A stretch of 64,000 nt of DNA from Antennarius striatus (lineage: Eukaryota; Chordata; Actinopteri; Lophiiformes; Antennariidae). The DNA lies in contig NC_090794.1 in assembly GCF_040054535.1 (NCBI RefSeq), forward strand, positions 9,447,001-9,511,000, in the 5' to 3' direction. The notes below the pieces were generated by a model, which was not told the DNA's origin, made no database searches, and saw nothing but the letters and a program-made list of their open reading frames with translations. The position numbers and the translations under genes are program-made. Each line of letters starts with the position of its first letter. Position 1 is the first letter of the stretch. Positions 1-11,552 of the stretch are shown here, piece by piece.

Positions 1-1068
1 TCTTCTACCCTTTGTGTGGATAATAGATTCAACTCTTTGAATGTAAATAAACATAAATCGCACCACCGATAAAGAAAAGGAAGTTCAATTTCCTCAGGTC
101 AATAGATGCTTCTTGCATCTGTAGTCTCACGCAGCCACAGTTTCCCCCAGGTCTGCACTATGCAATTGGAGAGAACAAATCAGGCCAACAAAAAAAACCT
201 CCTGTCATTACTTCCCTGCAGCTCTAACCATGCTCTCTAAACTGTGCCTGCATTTTTTCTCTCCTGCCTCTTCATCTTAAAAAGACTCCACCACTGCAAA
301 AGCCTCATATCCATTGCCACTTGCAGCAGCATTCTGGCAAGAAGATCTTCTGTGCTGTTGTTGCATATGTGAGTTGTACGCATTGGAAGGGTTGGAACGG
401 AATACTTAGAGGTCTATAGACCTCTATTGTACATAAAACCACATATTGGGGTTTAATCTAGCAGGACATGCTTGGGGGCTGGTGAAGCAGGAAATGATCT
501 GATCTCAACTAACCTCTGCTAGACATATAGATAATCATTGCTCCGATGTTCAAACAGTGTGAGTTTGGACCCTCTGCTGAACTTCAAGTTAAGAAAAGAA
601 AGTTTTCATTGGTTTTTATGTAACCAACATGGGATCATCCTGGGTAACTAATCCACTGGCCTGGTATTCCAATCCCTGATGACGTCATACTCCCGAGGAC
701 TCTGTGAACCACATTTCTAGCGCCATGGGTTCCAGGTTAGTCCCTCTACAACATAATTCCTGATATCTTTTGAACTTCTGCCATTAGTTGTTCAGAGACT
801 CAAAAATCTAAGAATGACAGCAATCAGAAAGTAACTGACACAGACAGACGGACGTGCGGACAGATAGATAGACAGATACAGATATACTCAGTTGCCTCAT
901 ATAGAGCTTGTGCACATCCCAGTACAGTTGGTGTGTCTTACAAAATGTATTAACATCATCTGTCCACTAGGGACAAATCCCTGTACATGTGAACAGGATG
1001 TTGTTTCAGACCAACAACCACCTAGTAATGAAATCAGGCAGTAAATATTAATATTGTCAGAATCTTAC
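1..1068. other. Non-coding DNA, probably an intron of the SLC23 gene
   Basis: No exon of the transporter could be recognised here on the minus strand. The family continues after the NAT signature with a GSRRV-like segment, which should lie beyond the left edge. A short degenerate GACA/GATA-type simple tract lies around 838-890. Confidence 0.5.
680..687. promoter_or_regulatory. Perfect CRE octamer TGACGTCA
   Basis: Consensus CREB/ATF palindrome TGACGTCA inside TGATGACGTCAT. It lies in the non-coding DNA next to the last visible transporter exon, probably in an intron. An isolated octamer can occur by chance, so function is unproven. Confidence 0.3.
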
Positions 1069-3974
1069 CTTGGTCATACCCAGGGCAGCAACATTCTCAC
1101 TAAATGAGGTCATACCATTGCCTGTACCAAAGGCTCCTGCTAACAAACTGCAGAGTCCTTCAATACCGATTCCCCGGTTGATGGCGTGGTTGGGGGGAGG
1201 AGCTGCCCCTGCCAACTTGGCACAAGAGTAGTAGTCACCCACAGACTCTGTCATGGAGCATATTATTCCAGAGATAATGCCCAATACACTGGCCACATTT
1301 ACAATTGGCATGCCCCACTGACCTGAATCAGGATGCAAATAGGTTATTACTAATAACAAAATAAAATTGTGCTTTAACTTTCTGTCCTGTTCAGAAAATT
1401 TGATTAAACATATCATAAACATATGTTGAATGCAGTCATGTGAATTCACCAGGATATGGAACTGTGAACCAAGAAGTCCCATTCATCACATTTCCTTTCA
1501 CATCAGTCCGGGCCAAGTAGCCGTATTGGGCTGGATTAGATGGCAGGATATCAGAGATGGTGAGGATGTAGCAGACTAACCATGAGATCAAAATGCCCAG
1601 CAGTATCTAATTGCAGAAAAAGCCCCAAAGTGAAAATGTTAGTTTTATTATGAACCATTACTTATGGCACTTCTCAATCCAAAATATTATTATTATACTG
1701 TATTTGCTGCTAGTTATGCAATTCAGGAGGCCACCCCAGAGTTTAAGTGTCTGAGATAATACAGTTAAAAAGGAGGTTCTTTTTTAGTGGGGAATGATTA
1801 TTTTTGTGAAGTTATATAATACAGTATGTACTGTATATTATTTCTGCTTTTGTATTCCCCTGTGTTGACACAGCTGTAGAATGTTGCTTACTAATGTGGG
1901 TGAAAATTTATACATGTTATCATATATTACCCTGGTCTATTTGTTGTTGCAGCGTGTTTTTGCGCACACTTTGTATATACATAAGCACAGCATTTTGGTC
2001 CTGTTTACGTATGTCCTGTACATATGGCAGAACTGACAGTGATGTACCTTTGAACCTGGTTTAACTATTAATGAAACTTTTTTATGACCCTCAGTTCACG
2101 TGTTCAGTTTCATTACCTGCATTTTTTTTTTCTACCAGTCATTGCATGACTGGTAGTTTACTATTATAAAAGAATCGTGCTTAGTTATGGGATTTTAAAA
2201 AATTCTCTGTACAGAAAACTACAACCAGTAGTAAAACCTACCAACTGTTGTTCCCAACTACTGAGATATTTATGTGTCTTACTGCAAAGTTCACTTAACC
2301 TTGCACACAGCTTTGCTCTTTATCACATGCCCTATCAGTTTGCTTTACATGATGTTCTGATTGATACACAAGGTCAAACCTGTAGTGAACATATTCCCGT
2401 ACCTTGACTACACTAACCAGCATCTAATATTAATTAATAGTATGTGTGATAGTATTTTTGGGTTATGAAATACGACAGAAATTATCAAACGTATCAGAGT
2501 ACAATGAAGATTACTACAGTCTAAAACTTACAGGCATTGATTGGAAGACATAAAATCTAGAAGTGCGAAGTCTCTTGTTTGTGCTACATGTAGGAAGTGG
2601 AACTGGTATGAAACGGAGGTACTGGGAAAACAGGATGATCAGCGCTGTCGTCCTGTATGTATGAGAATTGCTGTAAGCATCATGGCACACAGTAAGAGTC
2701 TAGTTCAATTTTTGAAACAGGTCAGTGATAACAATTTACTCGGAAAAACCATCTGCTCAGCATTACCACAAACAATTCATGTTCTGATTTTAAAATGAGA
2801 CCCAATGAGATGCAATTCAAGAATAAATCTGTATCCTAATACTGCTGGTCCATACTGAAAAAACAGTGGTTCCTAAAAAACATTTATCATGTTGAAGAAT
2901 GGTTACATACATAGCAGAAATTCCCCAGTGGCTGCCAGCCTTGTGCCCGGCTGTATCATACAGTGACAGGCCTATGAGACAGACCGTGGGGGCAATGGTT
3001 AAAGGGCCAATGAAGCGCATGAGGAAGCCAATTAGGCCAGAGAACCCAACCAGAATCTGGAGGATAGAGGCCAGCATGATGGAGCCCTGCAGCTGTGGAC
3101 AGGAAGAAACAACAGAAGAAAGATCATAATAATTATCATCACACTTTTGGGTGACAGACTAACAACAGAATGACTGGATGATGATGATAGGAGCCGACTG
3201 AGTTAATCATTAAGTATAAGGGGATATACAGACCAAGTAGATGATGATAACACAATATAGGCATGTCATGAAAAGTAAAACCAGTTTGTAAAACTGTGAC
3301 CTAAATCAAATGGATCGAATATATATAGTGTGATAAAAACATGAGTAGTTGATTTGGACCTCTGTTCAGACTTTCAAGTCTGAAACTGTTATTAGATCAC
3401 TCTTAAACAAAAGCTGTGAATGAACGTTGATTTGTTGACTCACTGTTCTGAGGCGGGTCTGCCAAACTTCTATGAAGAGAGGTGAGGAGGTGTTGACCAG
3501 GCTGGCATTGTGCGTCCAATCTGGGCACTTCCACTCTGGCGTGGACAAAAATGCCAGTGCAGGCAAAAGCAAAGCAAATGAACTCCCTTGAATGATGGGT
3601 AGCCTTAAGTGTGACATAAACATTTCTTTGTTAGAAAAAAATACAAATTGTTTATAGGTAAATGAGACTAAACAAAGCAAACAAAGGAAAAAACATGAAT
3701 TTTCTTGTATAATATACATAAACAGAGCAATGTGTACCCAGTTAGCTTGCATTTGATGGATATTTATATACTGAATCTGTTTTTGTGTTAATATTAGCAT
3801 TGTTTGTGCAATTACATCAAGTCAGTTCAAGTCAAGAAAAGTTATTTCAGATCCCTTTGATTTCACTGTTTGGGGTGAGAGAGAAATTGAGAGAAAGAAG
3901 AATGGGAACAACAACACTGGTAATACTAATACTATTATCAATACTAATACTAATACTAACACTAATACTAACAA

Positions 3975-4027
<53 letters not shown>

Positions 4028-6212
4028 ATAATAATAATAATAATAGTGTTGATGATCCCAGAAATGTAAAATGTGGACCACAATACTGCAAAGACTACAG
4101 GGAAGAAATTTAAATTAAATATGTGATTACTCAGTTCAGGGCAGCTGAGTGCTAAGACAGCATTAATTATAAGCTTTGTCAAAAAGGAAAAAGAAAACCC
4201 CATTACTATTAAATACTGTAAGGAAACACCTGCTGGTTTGATAGTGGGAGGTGGTTCCACACCAGAGGAGTCTGATAAATGAAGGCTTAGGTTTCCATTA
4301 TGGAGACTCTGGTGATCACAGGCTATGATTTAAGACAGCCTAAAGATAGTAATACTGTACAGACTGTTCTCTGATACTTGTTAGATATGTGGACCTTTTC
4401 TTCAAAATGATTGGAATTTTCATGATGTTGAATCCTCATGTTGAATTTTCTTGGTGGGGAATCCTCACAACACATAATAAACTCTTATCAAACTGTGTCA
4501 AGTTCACCCCTCTTCAGCACCCTTGTGAAGGCTCACCAGGGCTGTATTAGCTGCAAACTAATGTAAGAGCCTCTCAGGAAGGAAACCTGCACAGCTGTTT
4601 GCTTAATATATGATGATGCACTTCAGATATACATATACAATATTTAGCTCTGTAAAAAAGTAATACTTCAGTATTAAATGGTGTAATCAATCAACATACA
4701 CTGACCTGACACCAAAGGTGACTTGTAACACAGTACTCAAGCCAGAAACCAAGAAAACTGTATTAATGAGATGACTTTGAGTCAGGCTGTCATGCTGCAG
4801 ACATAATCCCTCAGCAAGAATGACAGGTGTGACGATCATTCCACCAAATGCAGTTAGGTAATGCTTCACAGGAGAGGAAAAGTGAAAACAAAAATGAGTT
4901 GAATGTATCAATGCCACCATGACAAACTAAACTATGAAGGCATTGAGAATGAGTTGCCATATGACAGACTATGTAATCTTCTTCCAGGTCCAGACAAAAC
5001 AACAAATGGATTATATGCTTCAACATATACTTTTGCAATAATTTTCTACGATCATGTTTATGTGTGGAAGGGACAAAAAAAAGGGACAAAAGTTTAACTG
5101 CTCTATTGACGTACAAATTTCAAAACAAGAAAGAGATCTCATCAGATTTGACCTTGACCTACTTTTTTAAGGTCAAGGTTGCAATCTAATTTTCATCCCC
5201 TTGCCTCCCTGAATATAACGCCTTTTGTTTCGTCTTTCTATCTTATCCAGTTCCCGAGATATGTGTGTGCAAAAAAAGTGTACAAAAGTTTAAATTTGAC
5301 CTTGATCTAGTTTTCTCAAGGTCAAGGTCATCATGTCATTTTCATCTCCTTTGCTGCCCAAGTAATGTGTTTTTTCTTTCATCTTTCTATCTGCAACTGT
5401 TGTGAAGATATTTGGTGGACAGACTGACGGACGAACACACAAACACTGACAATTACAATAGATCACGACTTCGCGGGATGTAATTTATTCAGAAAGCTCA
5501 ATTTACAACACAGATAGGGGTGCACCTACCTGAAAGGCAAAGAAAATACAAAGGTACCACGGAGGAACATCAGTCACACGGTAGAGTGGTTTATTTTTGT
5601 CTTTTGGTACAGAGATGCTTCCATCCTCTTCTTTGGGGTGACCATCAACTTGTTCATTCATCTGCAACCCCATTAAAATGAGAATAAATAGATACCATGA
5701 CATAATGAGGCACTCGCATGGATTGCTACGACTAGTGTAGGTTAATGTAAATTCTACGTCCCTATATTACAAATATTTTACTTTTTTAGTATTGTAAAGG
5801 TTGGCATATTCATTAGGACTTATATATGAATTTGTTATCGGTCATTGGTTGCAGAAATGGAAGGATATAATTTTTTTTTTTGACCTTTCAGAAACAAAAA
5901 AAACTTTTTTTGTTGTTGCTGTTATTTAACCTTAATTATCACTATGTACAAAAGCTCTAACCATCATTTAACCAAGCTGATAAATAAAATACTTCTTGGA
6001 GAATTACCCTTGCATTCAAAAGGACACAAAAAACAGACTCTTCTCTGAATCCTTCCAAGTTTCACTCATTATGAAGAGAAAGAACAGATTTTAAAAAATC
6101 TGCATATAGTATATTTCACATGAATAAGTTGTACTTACATCAGGTGGAAGATAGCTGAGCTCACAGCTGTCATTTCCCGAAATCATTGACACTGATGGGT
6201 TGCCGGCATTTA
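1069..6212 (-). CDS. SLC23-family nucleobase/ascorbate transporter (partial, 3' end off the left edge)
   Basis: Membrane transporter of the NAT/SVCT family (sodium-coupled ascorbate or nucleobase uptake). Eight exons were read on the minus strand, all frames joining: 6139-6212, 5530-5661, 4706-4863, 3444-3603, 2911-3092, 2532-2652, 1450-1606 and 1069-1322, about 412 codons. Family landmarks in order: [32 protein letters not shown], a loop with two N-glycosylation sequons (NAS, NTS), [60 protein letters not shown] and [12 protein letters not shown]. The NAT signature is [10 protein letters not shown], with E rather than the P of SVCT1/2 and A where the family has G. The N-terminal first exon and all exons after the signature helix were not found. 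The loop encoded by 2532-2652 is divergent. Human SLC23A2 lies on the same chromosome arm as this gene set, but the sequence is too divergent from SVCT1/2 as I remember them to assign a paralogue. It may be a fish nucleobase-type SLC23. Confidence 0.88.
2132..2156. repeat. Perfect short hairpin (11-bp arms, 3-nt loop)
   Basis: CTACCAGTCAT at 2132-2142 is followed by TGC and then the exact reverse complement at 2146-2156. It sits in an intron of the SLC23 gene, just after a T-run. Confidence 0.8.
3910..4048. repeat. Trinucleotide microsatellite (ACT/CTA)n grading into AAT
   Basis: Starts as interrupted ACTAAT units and becomes an uninterrupted CTA run at about 3971-4027, followed by AAT units. 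It lies in the intron between the exons at 4706-4863 and 3444-3603. Poly-Leu, poly-Val and poly-Ser ORFs over it are artefacts. Confidence 0.95.
5140..5480. repeat. Imperfectly duplicated interspersed repeat rich in AGGTCA half-sites
   Basis: Two related units (about 5143-5285 and 5291-5430). Each has TTTGACCTTGA-type sequence, a T-rich spacer, AAGGTCAAGG, then a TTTTCATC...TTTCTATCT stretch, and ends in a GACAGACTGACGGACGAAC-like tail and GATCACGACTTCGCGGG. TCAAGGTCA occurs at 5316-5324 and 5322-5330, and its reverse complement at 5149-5157 and 5297-5305. It lies in an SLC23 intron. I do not recognise the repeat family. Confidence 0.6.
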
Positions 6213-7435
6213 CTGTTTAAAAACAATAAAATCTTGTGTTGATGTTTGTTTCTCTCAGCGTCTGCAGATGATCTTTGTCATACAGAAACCACAATCTCTA
6301 CAAAAATGTACAGATTGTATCCCTCAAAAAAACAAAAAAACAAAACTGGGGCGGTTCCAAACTGTAAAGGTTATAATTAACCACAAACAAATAAAGGGAC
6401 TTAGATCCTGTTGAATAGTCCCAACACAGGTTGTTAACCCCTCAGAGGTCAAGGTGGAATATTCCTGACCCTCTAAACATCAGCAGGGCTAGTTTTTTCT
6501 TCTGATGTTATGCGTATGTGTTCACATAAGACTGTTCATGTGTTTCTGTTGGTGTGTAATTCCTTGTGCCTATGTGTGAGCTCTGCTGTCTTTCCATAAT
6601 TTTGAGCCCCTCTTTGTTAATTCAAAACCTGATATATGTTAATGTACTGTCATAACCCAGACTGCATGGTCCTGACAACCCTCTGTCACGTGCATCACTC
6701 ACATCCCAGGAACAGAGAAGCAGGCAGGGCAGAGGATTTTATTTAATTTCCCTTTTGCCACCTGTGCATGACTTAAAGACCATGTCTAAAGTTCATGTCG
6801 TTCACTTGAACATCAAGGCTCTACTACCGAAAATTGATCTCTGAAGAGCACAGCTTGTTTTATGACAAACCCAGTTTAATTTCACTAAGAGGATCAAGTG
6901 AAACTCAACAACTATATTCTATACAGAGCTGAAAGAGGAGGAGTATGTTCTCTGAATTTATCCCACTTATTCACTTTGAATGCCTCTTTGATAAACACGG
7001 TTAATTGACAACCAAATCATACCTGTACTTCATATCCGCAAAGTTTATTTTGTCGACCATTAACTCACTAACCAAATGAAATGATCATCTGGATGATTTC
7101 AACAATATTGGATAAATATCTATGCTATCAGCTCTCAAAGATGATTTGACTTACCTCATCTTCCAACTCCACAGGAAGACCATTAAATGTTAATCAAGAC
7201 TTAACTGCCATACTTCGGATAGATTACAGTCAATTTAATTTAAATTTCATTAAGGATGCATGACATTTCTTGCATACCAAGCTGAGAACAGTTATTGACA
7301 AAAATACACCTTGCACAACAATTAAAGCTGACGGTAGACATTTACCTCAGATCAATACTGACCTAATCAGTCTGTATAAACAAAAAAGATAACGGTTGCA
7401 GAAAACATAGAGAGACAAGGGATTTTGCTGACTGG

Positions 7436-7481
<46 letters not shown>

Positions 7482-9040
7482 AACACACACACACACACAC
7501 AGATCAGAGAAAGAAAAAAAAAAAAGTAATACAAAATCCAATTATTTTAACAACCTCAAACGCAGCTAGAGCGGAGTCCCACCGCCCATATCTGCATAGA
7601 TAATATGTTAATGATCCTGCTGTAATCGCGAGTTTCTTCTGCCAGAATTTTGCCTCTGTCTGCAGCTTCTCATCGTCTGATTTTTAGTATTAGTGTTTCG
7701 TATTTTAGTAGCATGTACAACAGGATATTGATGAGTGAAGCTCAAGAAGATGGATGTCGCTAAACAAGAATAAGTCACACAGCATAATGTTTGCCACAAG
7801 ACAGCATTTATTGCACTGAACAGATAATTAGTGTGTAACGTTTTTGGAAGGGTCTTTGCTCATGAGACGAATCCATTCAAATGATTTGGCTTAACTTTCA
7901 ACTTTCATTCAAGCCCCAGATTGAGTTATCTGCAAAAAGTATAAATTGCAGCCTTGAATCTTAAATTGCTCAGTTTAAGATTCTGATTCTGATAAGATTT
8001 AAGATACTGATTCGCTATTGGTCAGGAAATGATATACTCCACAGCTCCTTCACGGCCCCAAGACATTGGTCCTTGCAGGTCTCTCTTTGCTTCGTTTTGC
8101 AGGTCCACAGGTGAGCAGCATTAGCAGCATCATCATCATGTGACTGGCCAGTGTTCCCAGGTTATTTAACCCTGCCTGCCAATTCACCGGAATTGGCCAC
8201 TTTCCCTCACAGACGTTTGGTCGAAGACTTGGAAGACGCCTGGATTTCTGATTAATGCCACGCTGCTTTTATGTATTATTTGAACTTTTGTTAATTTTTG
8301 GAGCCACCCGCTGTACATCTCCCTTATTTTGTTGTGGTCTACAAGCCAACTGTAACAAGTCATTCTACAAATTTTAGATTACCTTGATATCTTTAAAAAC
8401 GTGACAAGGTCAAATTTTAGTTCTGTAAATTGAATATACAATAGTCTGTATAGATTTGTTTTCAGATGTCTCTGTGGAACACATCACTGATTGAGAGATA
8501 TCAGCTGAAACTGGCCACCCTTCTGTCTCCAAGCTTAGTAAACACGATTTAATGCGGATAAGACACATTTTTAAAACATTCTGAAGGGATATATGGTAGT
8601 CATTAACTATGTTGAAAGCAGCACTAAGGTGAAGAGTAGGAGTGTCAGTTAGCCTCTGTCTCAAGCAAGTAATAGATCATTCATCACTTTTGTCTGCTCT
8701 GTTAATTTTCCTTAAGCCAGAATGGTAAATTTGAAACAGATAATTACATTATAGAAAGCTATAGATTAGTACAGCTCTAAAACAGGTTTTAATAATAATA
8801 TTGGCAGTGAGTGTCCTTGCAAAGATGCAACACTGGACACTGGAATTGAACAAGGAACTTACTGGGATGGAAATTAGTTCCCCAAGCCAAGGACACACTG
8901 ACCACATATGGTATACTCATCCTGATTTTCTCTTTATTTATTTAGTATATTGTTGTTTTTATTTACTCTGTTTGTATGTTACCCCTATTGACACCTAGCA
9001 TGACAAAAACGGTAAGTAATGTGGTAAATTAGGCTGCCGC
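6213..9040. other. Non-coding DNA upstream of the recognised SLC23 exons
   Basis: No coding exon recognised. It may contain the missing first exon(s) and promoter of the SLC23 gene. It holds a CA microsatellite at 7437-7501 and otherwise AT-rich unique-looking sequence. Confidence 0.5.
7437..7501. repeat. (CA)n microsatellite
   Basis: Near-perfect CA run broken once by a TACAAA interruption around 7478-7484. Confidence 0.97.
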
Positions 9041-9049
9041 GAGCGCTTA

Positions 9050-9480
9050 CACGGTGCCACCATCTGATAAAGGAAGTGGATATGAAGGAGAATGCTACTA
9101 ATGGCTGGAAAATGCAAGACCGACACACAACACAGAGACACTAAGAGCAAGCACAAAAACAACACCCAAGCTTAAGTGCCATAGACACCAGGCTCTATCA
9201 GCATAGATAGGAAAGACTGAAGATTCAGGCTGTTGAAAAACTGTCCTAAAACAGTCCAGCACATGATAGCAAAATCAACAGCGCACACTGAGAGCCACAG
9301 CCAATTGGTTAGGATAGTGTGCAGGAAGAACTGTAAGCTGCACGGGCTAGAAACACAACACAAGGCCAAGATACTGTGGGACCAATCAGATATCATAGTG
9401 ATGTTTAAAGAGTAGAAGATGGCAGGGGTAATAAATATGGTGATAGCAGCTGATGGCAACATGACCCAAGAACCTGCTTT
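9050..9480 (+). mobile_element. Decayed fragment of a non-LTR retrotransposon, probably the restriction-like-endonuclease end
   Basis: The plus-strand frame through 9233-9415 reads CPKTVQHMIAKS, then RIVCRKNCKLHGLE, KILWDQSDIIVM and, after an in-frame stop at about 9413, a segment like VIDIAIPADGN. This order (zinc-knuckle-like C...H, RHN-like region, ILWD, PDIVV-like, VIDVAIP-like) is what I recall of fish LINE C-termini carrying a PD-(D/E)xK-type endonuclease. Several stops and frame changes show it is dead. The clade assignment (R4/Dong/Rex6-like) is inference from memory. The borders are approximate. Confidence 0.5.
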
Positions 9481-11269
9481 GCTATTGACTACCTGTCAGA
9501 CAGCGCGGTGGGCCCAATTTACACATGGAAGACAATGCTAGACACATGACAGAGAGCGCTCATCTTCGACTGAGAGACACGCGTGAAATGCATGCTGTGT
9601 AACAATTAACTACGTTATGTGAGGGTTTAAAAGCTGAAAACAACTACATTGTGTTTATATGCATTAAGACTACTTGCCTCAATGATTACATGATATGATT
9701 ACAATAAAAATAACGAAAAAATAATAAATATAATTAAAATAAAGGCATATCTCCAAAACAACGTGGAGAAAACAAAAAATAATAATAAAATTTGCTTTTA
9801 CATGGAAATAACATCCCACAACCCCGCTGCGATCTACCTGTCTGAGTTCACCGCTGCTCATGGATTACTCGATTACATGAAGATCTTGTTTCTTTAAAAT
9901 CCGATTACTTTATATGCAAATGTCGTATGATTTTTTTTATTTTTATTTTGTTCAGAGATTTGAGAAAGAAAATCGTTAGGAAATCGTTTAGAATGTGTTA
10001 GTTGTTGGAACCACAATCAGAACAGAAATTAGAGCGTCTTACCAGGAGTAAACTGCGGCAGTAACTTGTGCGGTCTGGTGGTGAGCTGGAGGTGGACCAG
10101 GATTTAACTACAGAAGGCGGGTTAGGAAATGCGAAATAAGTGAATGTGTTTTGTCTGCAATTTGCATCTTTATCCTATGTACGACTTCTGCCTGTCTAGG
10201 GGTTTTTGCCGTGCTGCTGTGTTAAAGAATGCTTCTTCTTTTTCTTTTTTTTGATATTGTGGATCTTCTAGTTTTTCTCTCCTGCTTTATGAACTTTTGT
10301 TACCATGCCTGTCACCGTATCAACAGTGTGCTTGTCATGTTTTGAGCTTTTGTAATGAAATCATTAAAGTGCATGTCTATGCTGTTTTACTGCTCTCTTT
10401 GTTAGGTTAGGTTCTCTTTCTAATTCTGAAGGAGGACCCAATGGAAGGGGAATATAGGAGCAAACATGAGGAAATCCTGAGATCTAGATCCAGGAAATGA
10501 CAATACCAGAAGTCAGTATGCTTTGCTGCTGTCATAATTAAATTAGCTGATTAAATGATTTTTTAAACCAACAGGACTCATTAAATGTCACTGAGATTAC
10601 CCTTGAGGCTCAATGTAAGGGCAACCTTTAAACCTATGAGAGTGAGATAGAATTTAAACAAGTTATCAATCACTTAGGAAGAACAGAAAGAAAATAATCC
10701 AATTTACGTGTATTTGTTGTCTCAGTCTTGATTGCATTCAACTTTAGATAATTAGCCCTGTGAAAAAGACTTAACATCAGTGTCAGTTTGAACAAAGAGC
10801 TAAAGGTCATTGCAAGGAAGATGCTTCTGTATGAATATGTTTTTTTTTAAAGCTAACTTGCCAGTCTAAATGGATATTATTCCTCATGTTGGTATTTTGC
10901 AAGTGGTTTTCCAGTACTTAATCCATAACTGTAATTGTAATTATAGAGTGGAATCAATTTTCTGATATGGAAATGGGGCCAGGCGAATCAGAGGCGTTAT
11001 AATGACTGCTGTCATGCTGCAGTTCTTCACGTCTTAGGAGAACTTTCAAAGTGGCAATTAGTAGGGAAAAACATTGATGATAGGATTCTAAATAGAAGTC
11101 GATATGCCTTAGGGGGTGCCTTAAAAAAAGCATGTCATAATGCTGTCATAATAAGCGTGTCATAAGCGTAAAGATTTATGTGGATGAAAGAACATTCACA
11201 TGCAATATTTCAGAAGATTTAGAATTCATTTGTCAGGAGCATTAACAAACTCTTTAATGGTTCCAAGGT
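9481..11269. other. Non-coding DNA, nothing recognised
   Basis: AT-rich sequence with poly-T runs near 9930 and 10230. No exon, RNA gene or repeat family recognised. Confidence 0.5.
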
Positions 11270-11552
11270 GTGTTTCCTTTCTGTGCAGAATTTGTATGTT
11301 CTCCCTGTGTGTTCTCTCCAAGTTCTCAAGCTTCCTCCCACCTCCAAAAACATGCAGCTGATGTGAATTGGTCCCACCAAATTGTCTGAAGGTGTGACTG
11401 TGAGTGGTTGTTCATATTTTGTGTGGCCGTGTGATGACTTGGTGTCTTATCCAGGGTGTCCTCCGCCTCTGATACCCAGCCAGCTGGGATATGCTTCAGC
11501 AGACCCGTCGTAACCTGCACAATGGATAAGCAGCTGCAGATGAGATGATTCC
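11270..11552 (+). mobile_element. SINE copy A (tRNA-derived teleost family, 5' part lost)
   Basis: Contains the body shared with the three other copies in this window: GTATGTTCTCCCTGTGTG, CTTCCTCCCACCTCC, AACATGCAG, GTGTGACTGTGAGTGG, CAGGGTGTCCTCCGCCTC, AGCTGGGATA, and an AAGCAGCTGCAGATGA end. The tRNA-like promoter head is missing or unrecognisable. Confidence 0.7.

Noticed and set aside
3785-4260. Poly-Leu/Val/Ser ORFs on both strands
   Set aside because: They are translations of the ACT/AAT microsatellite inside an SLC23 intron.
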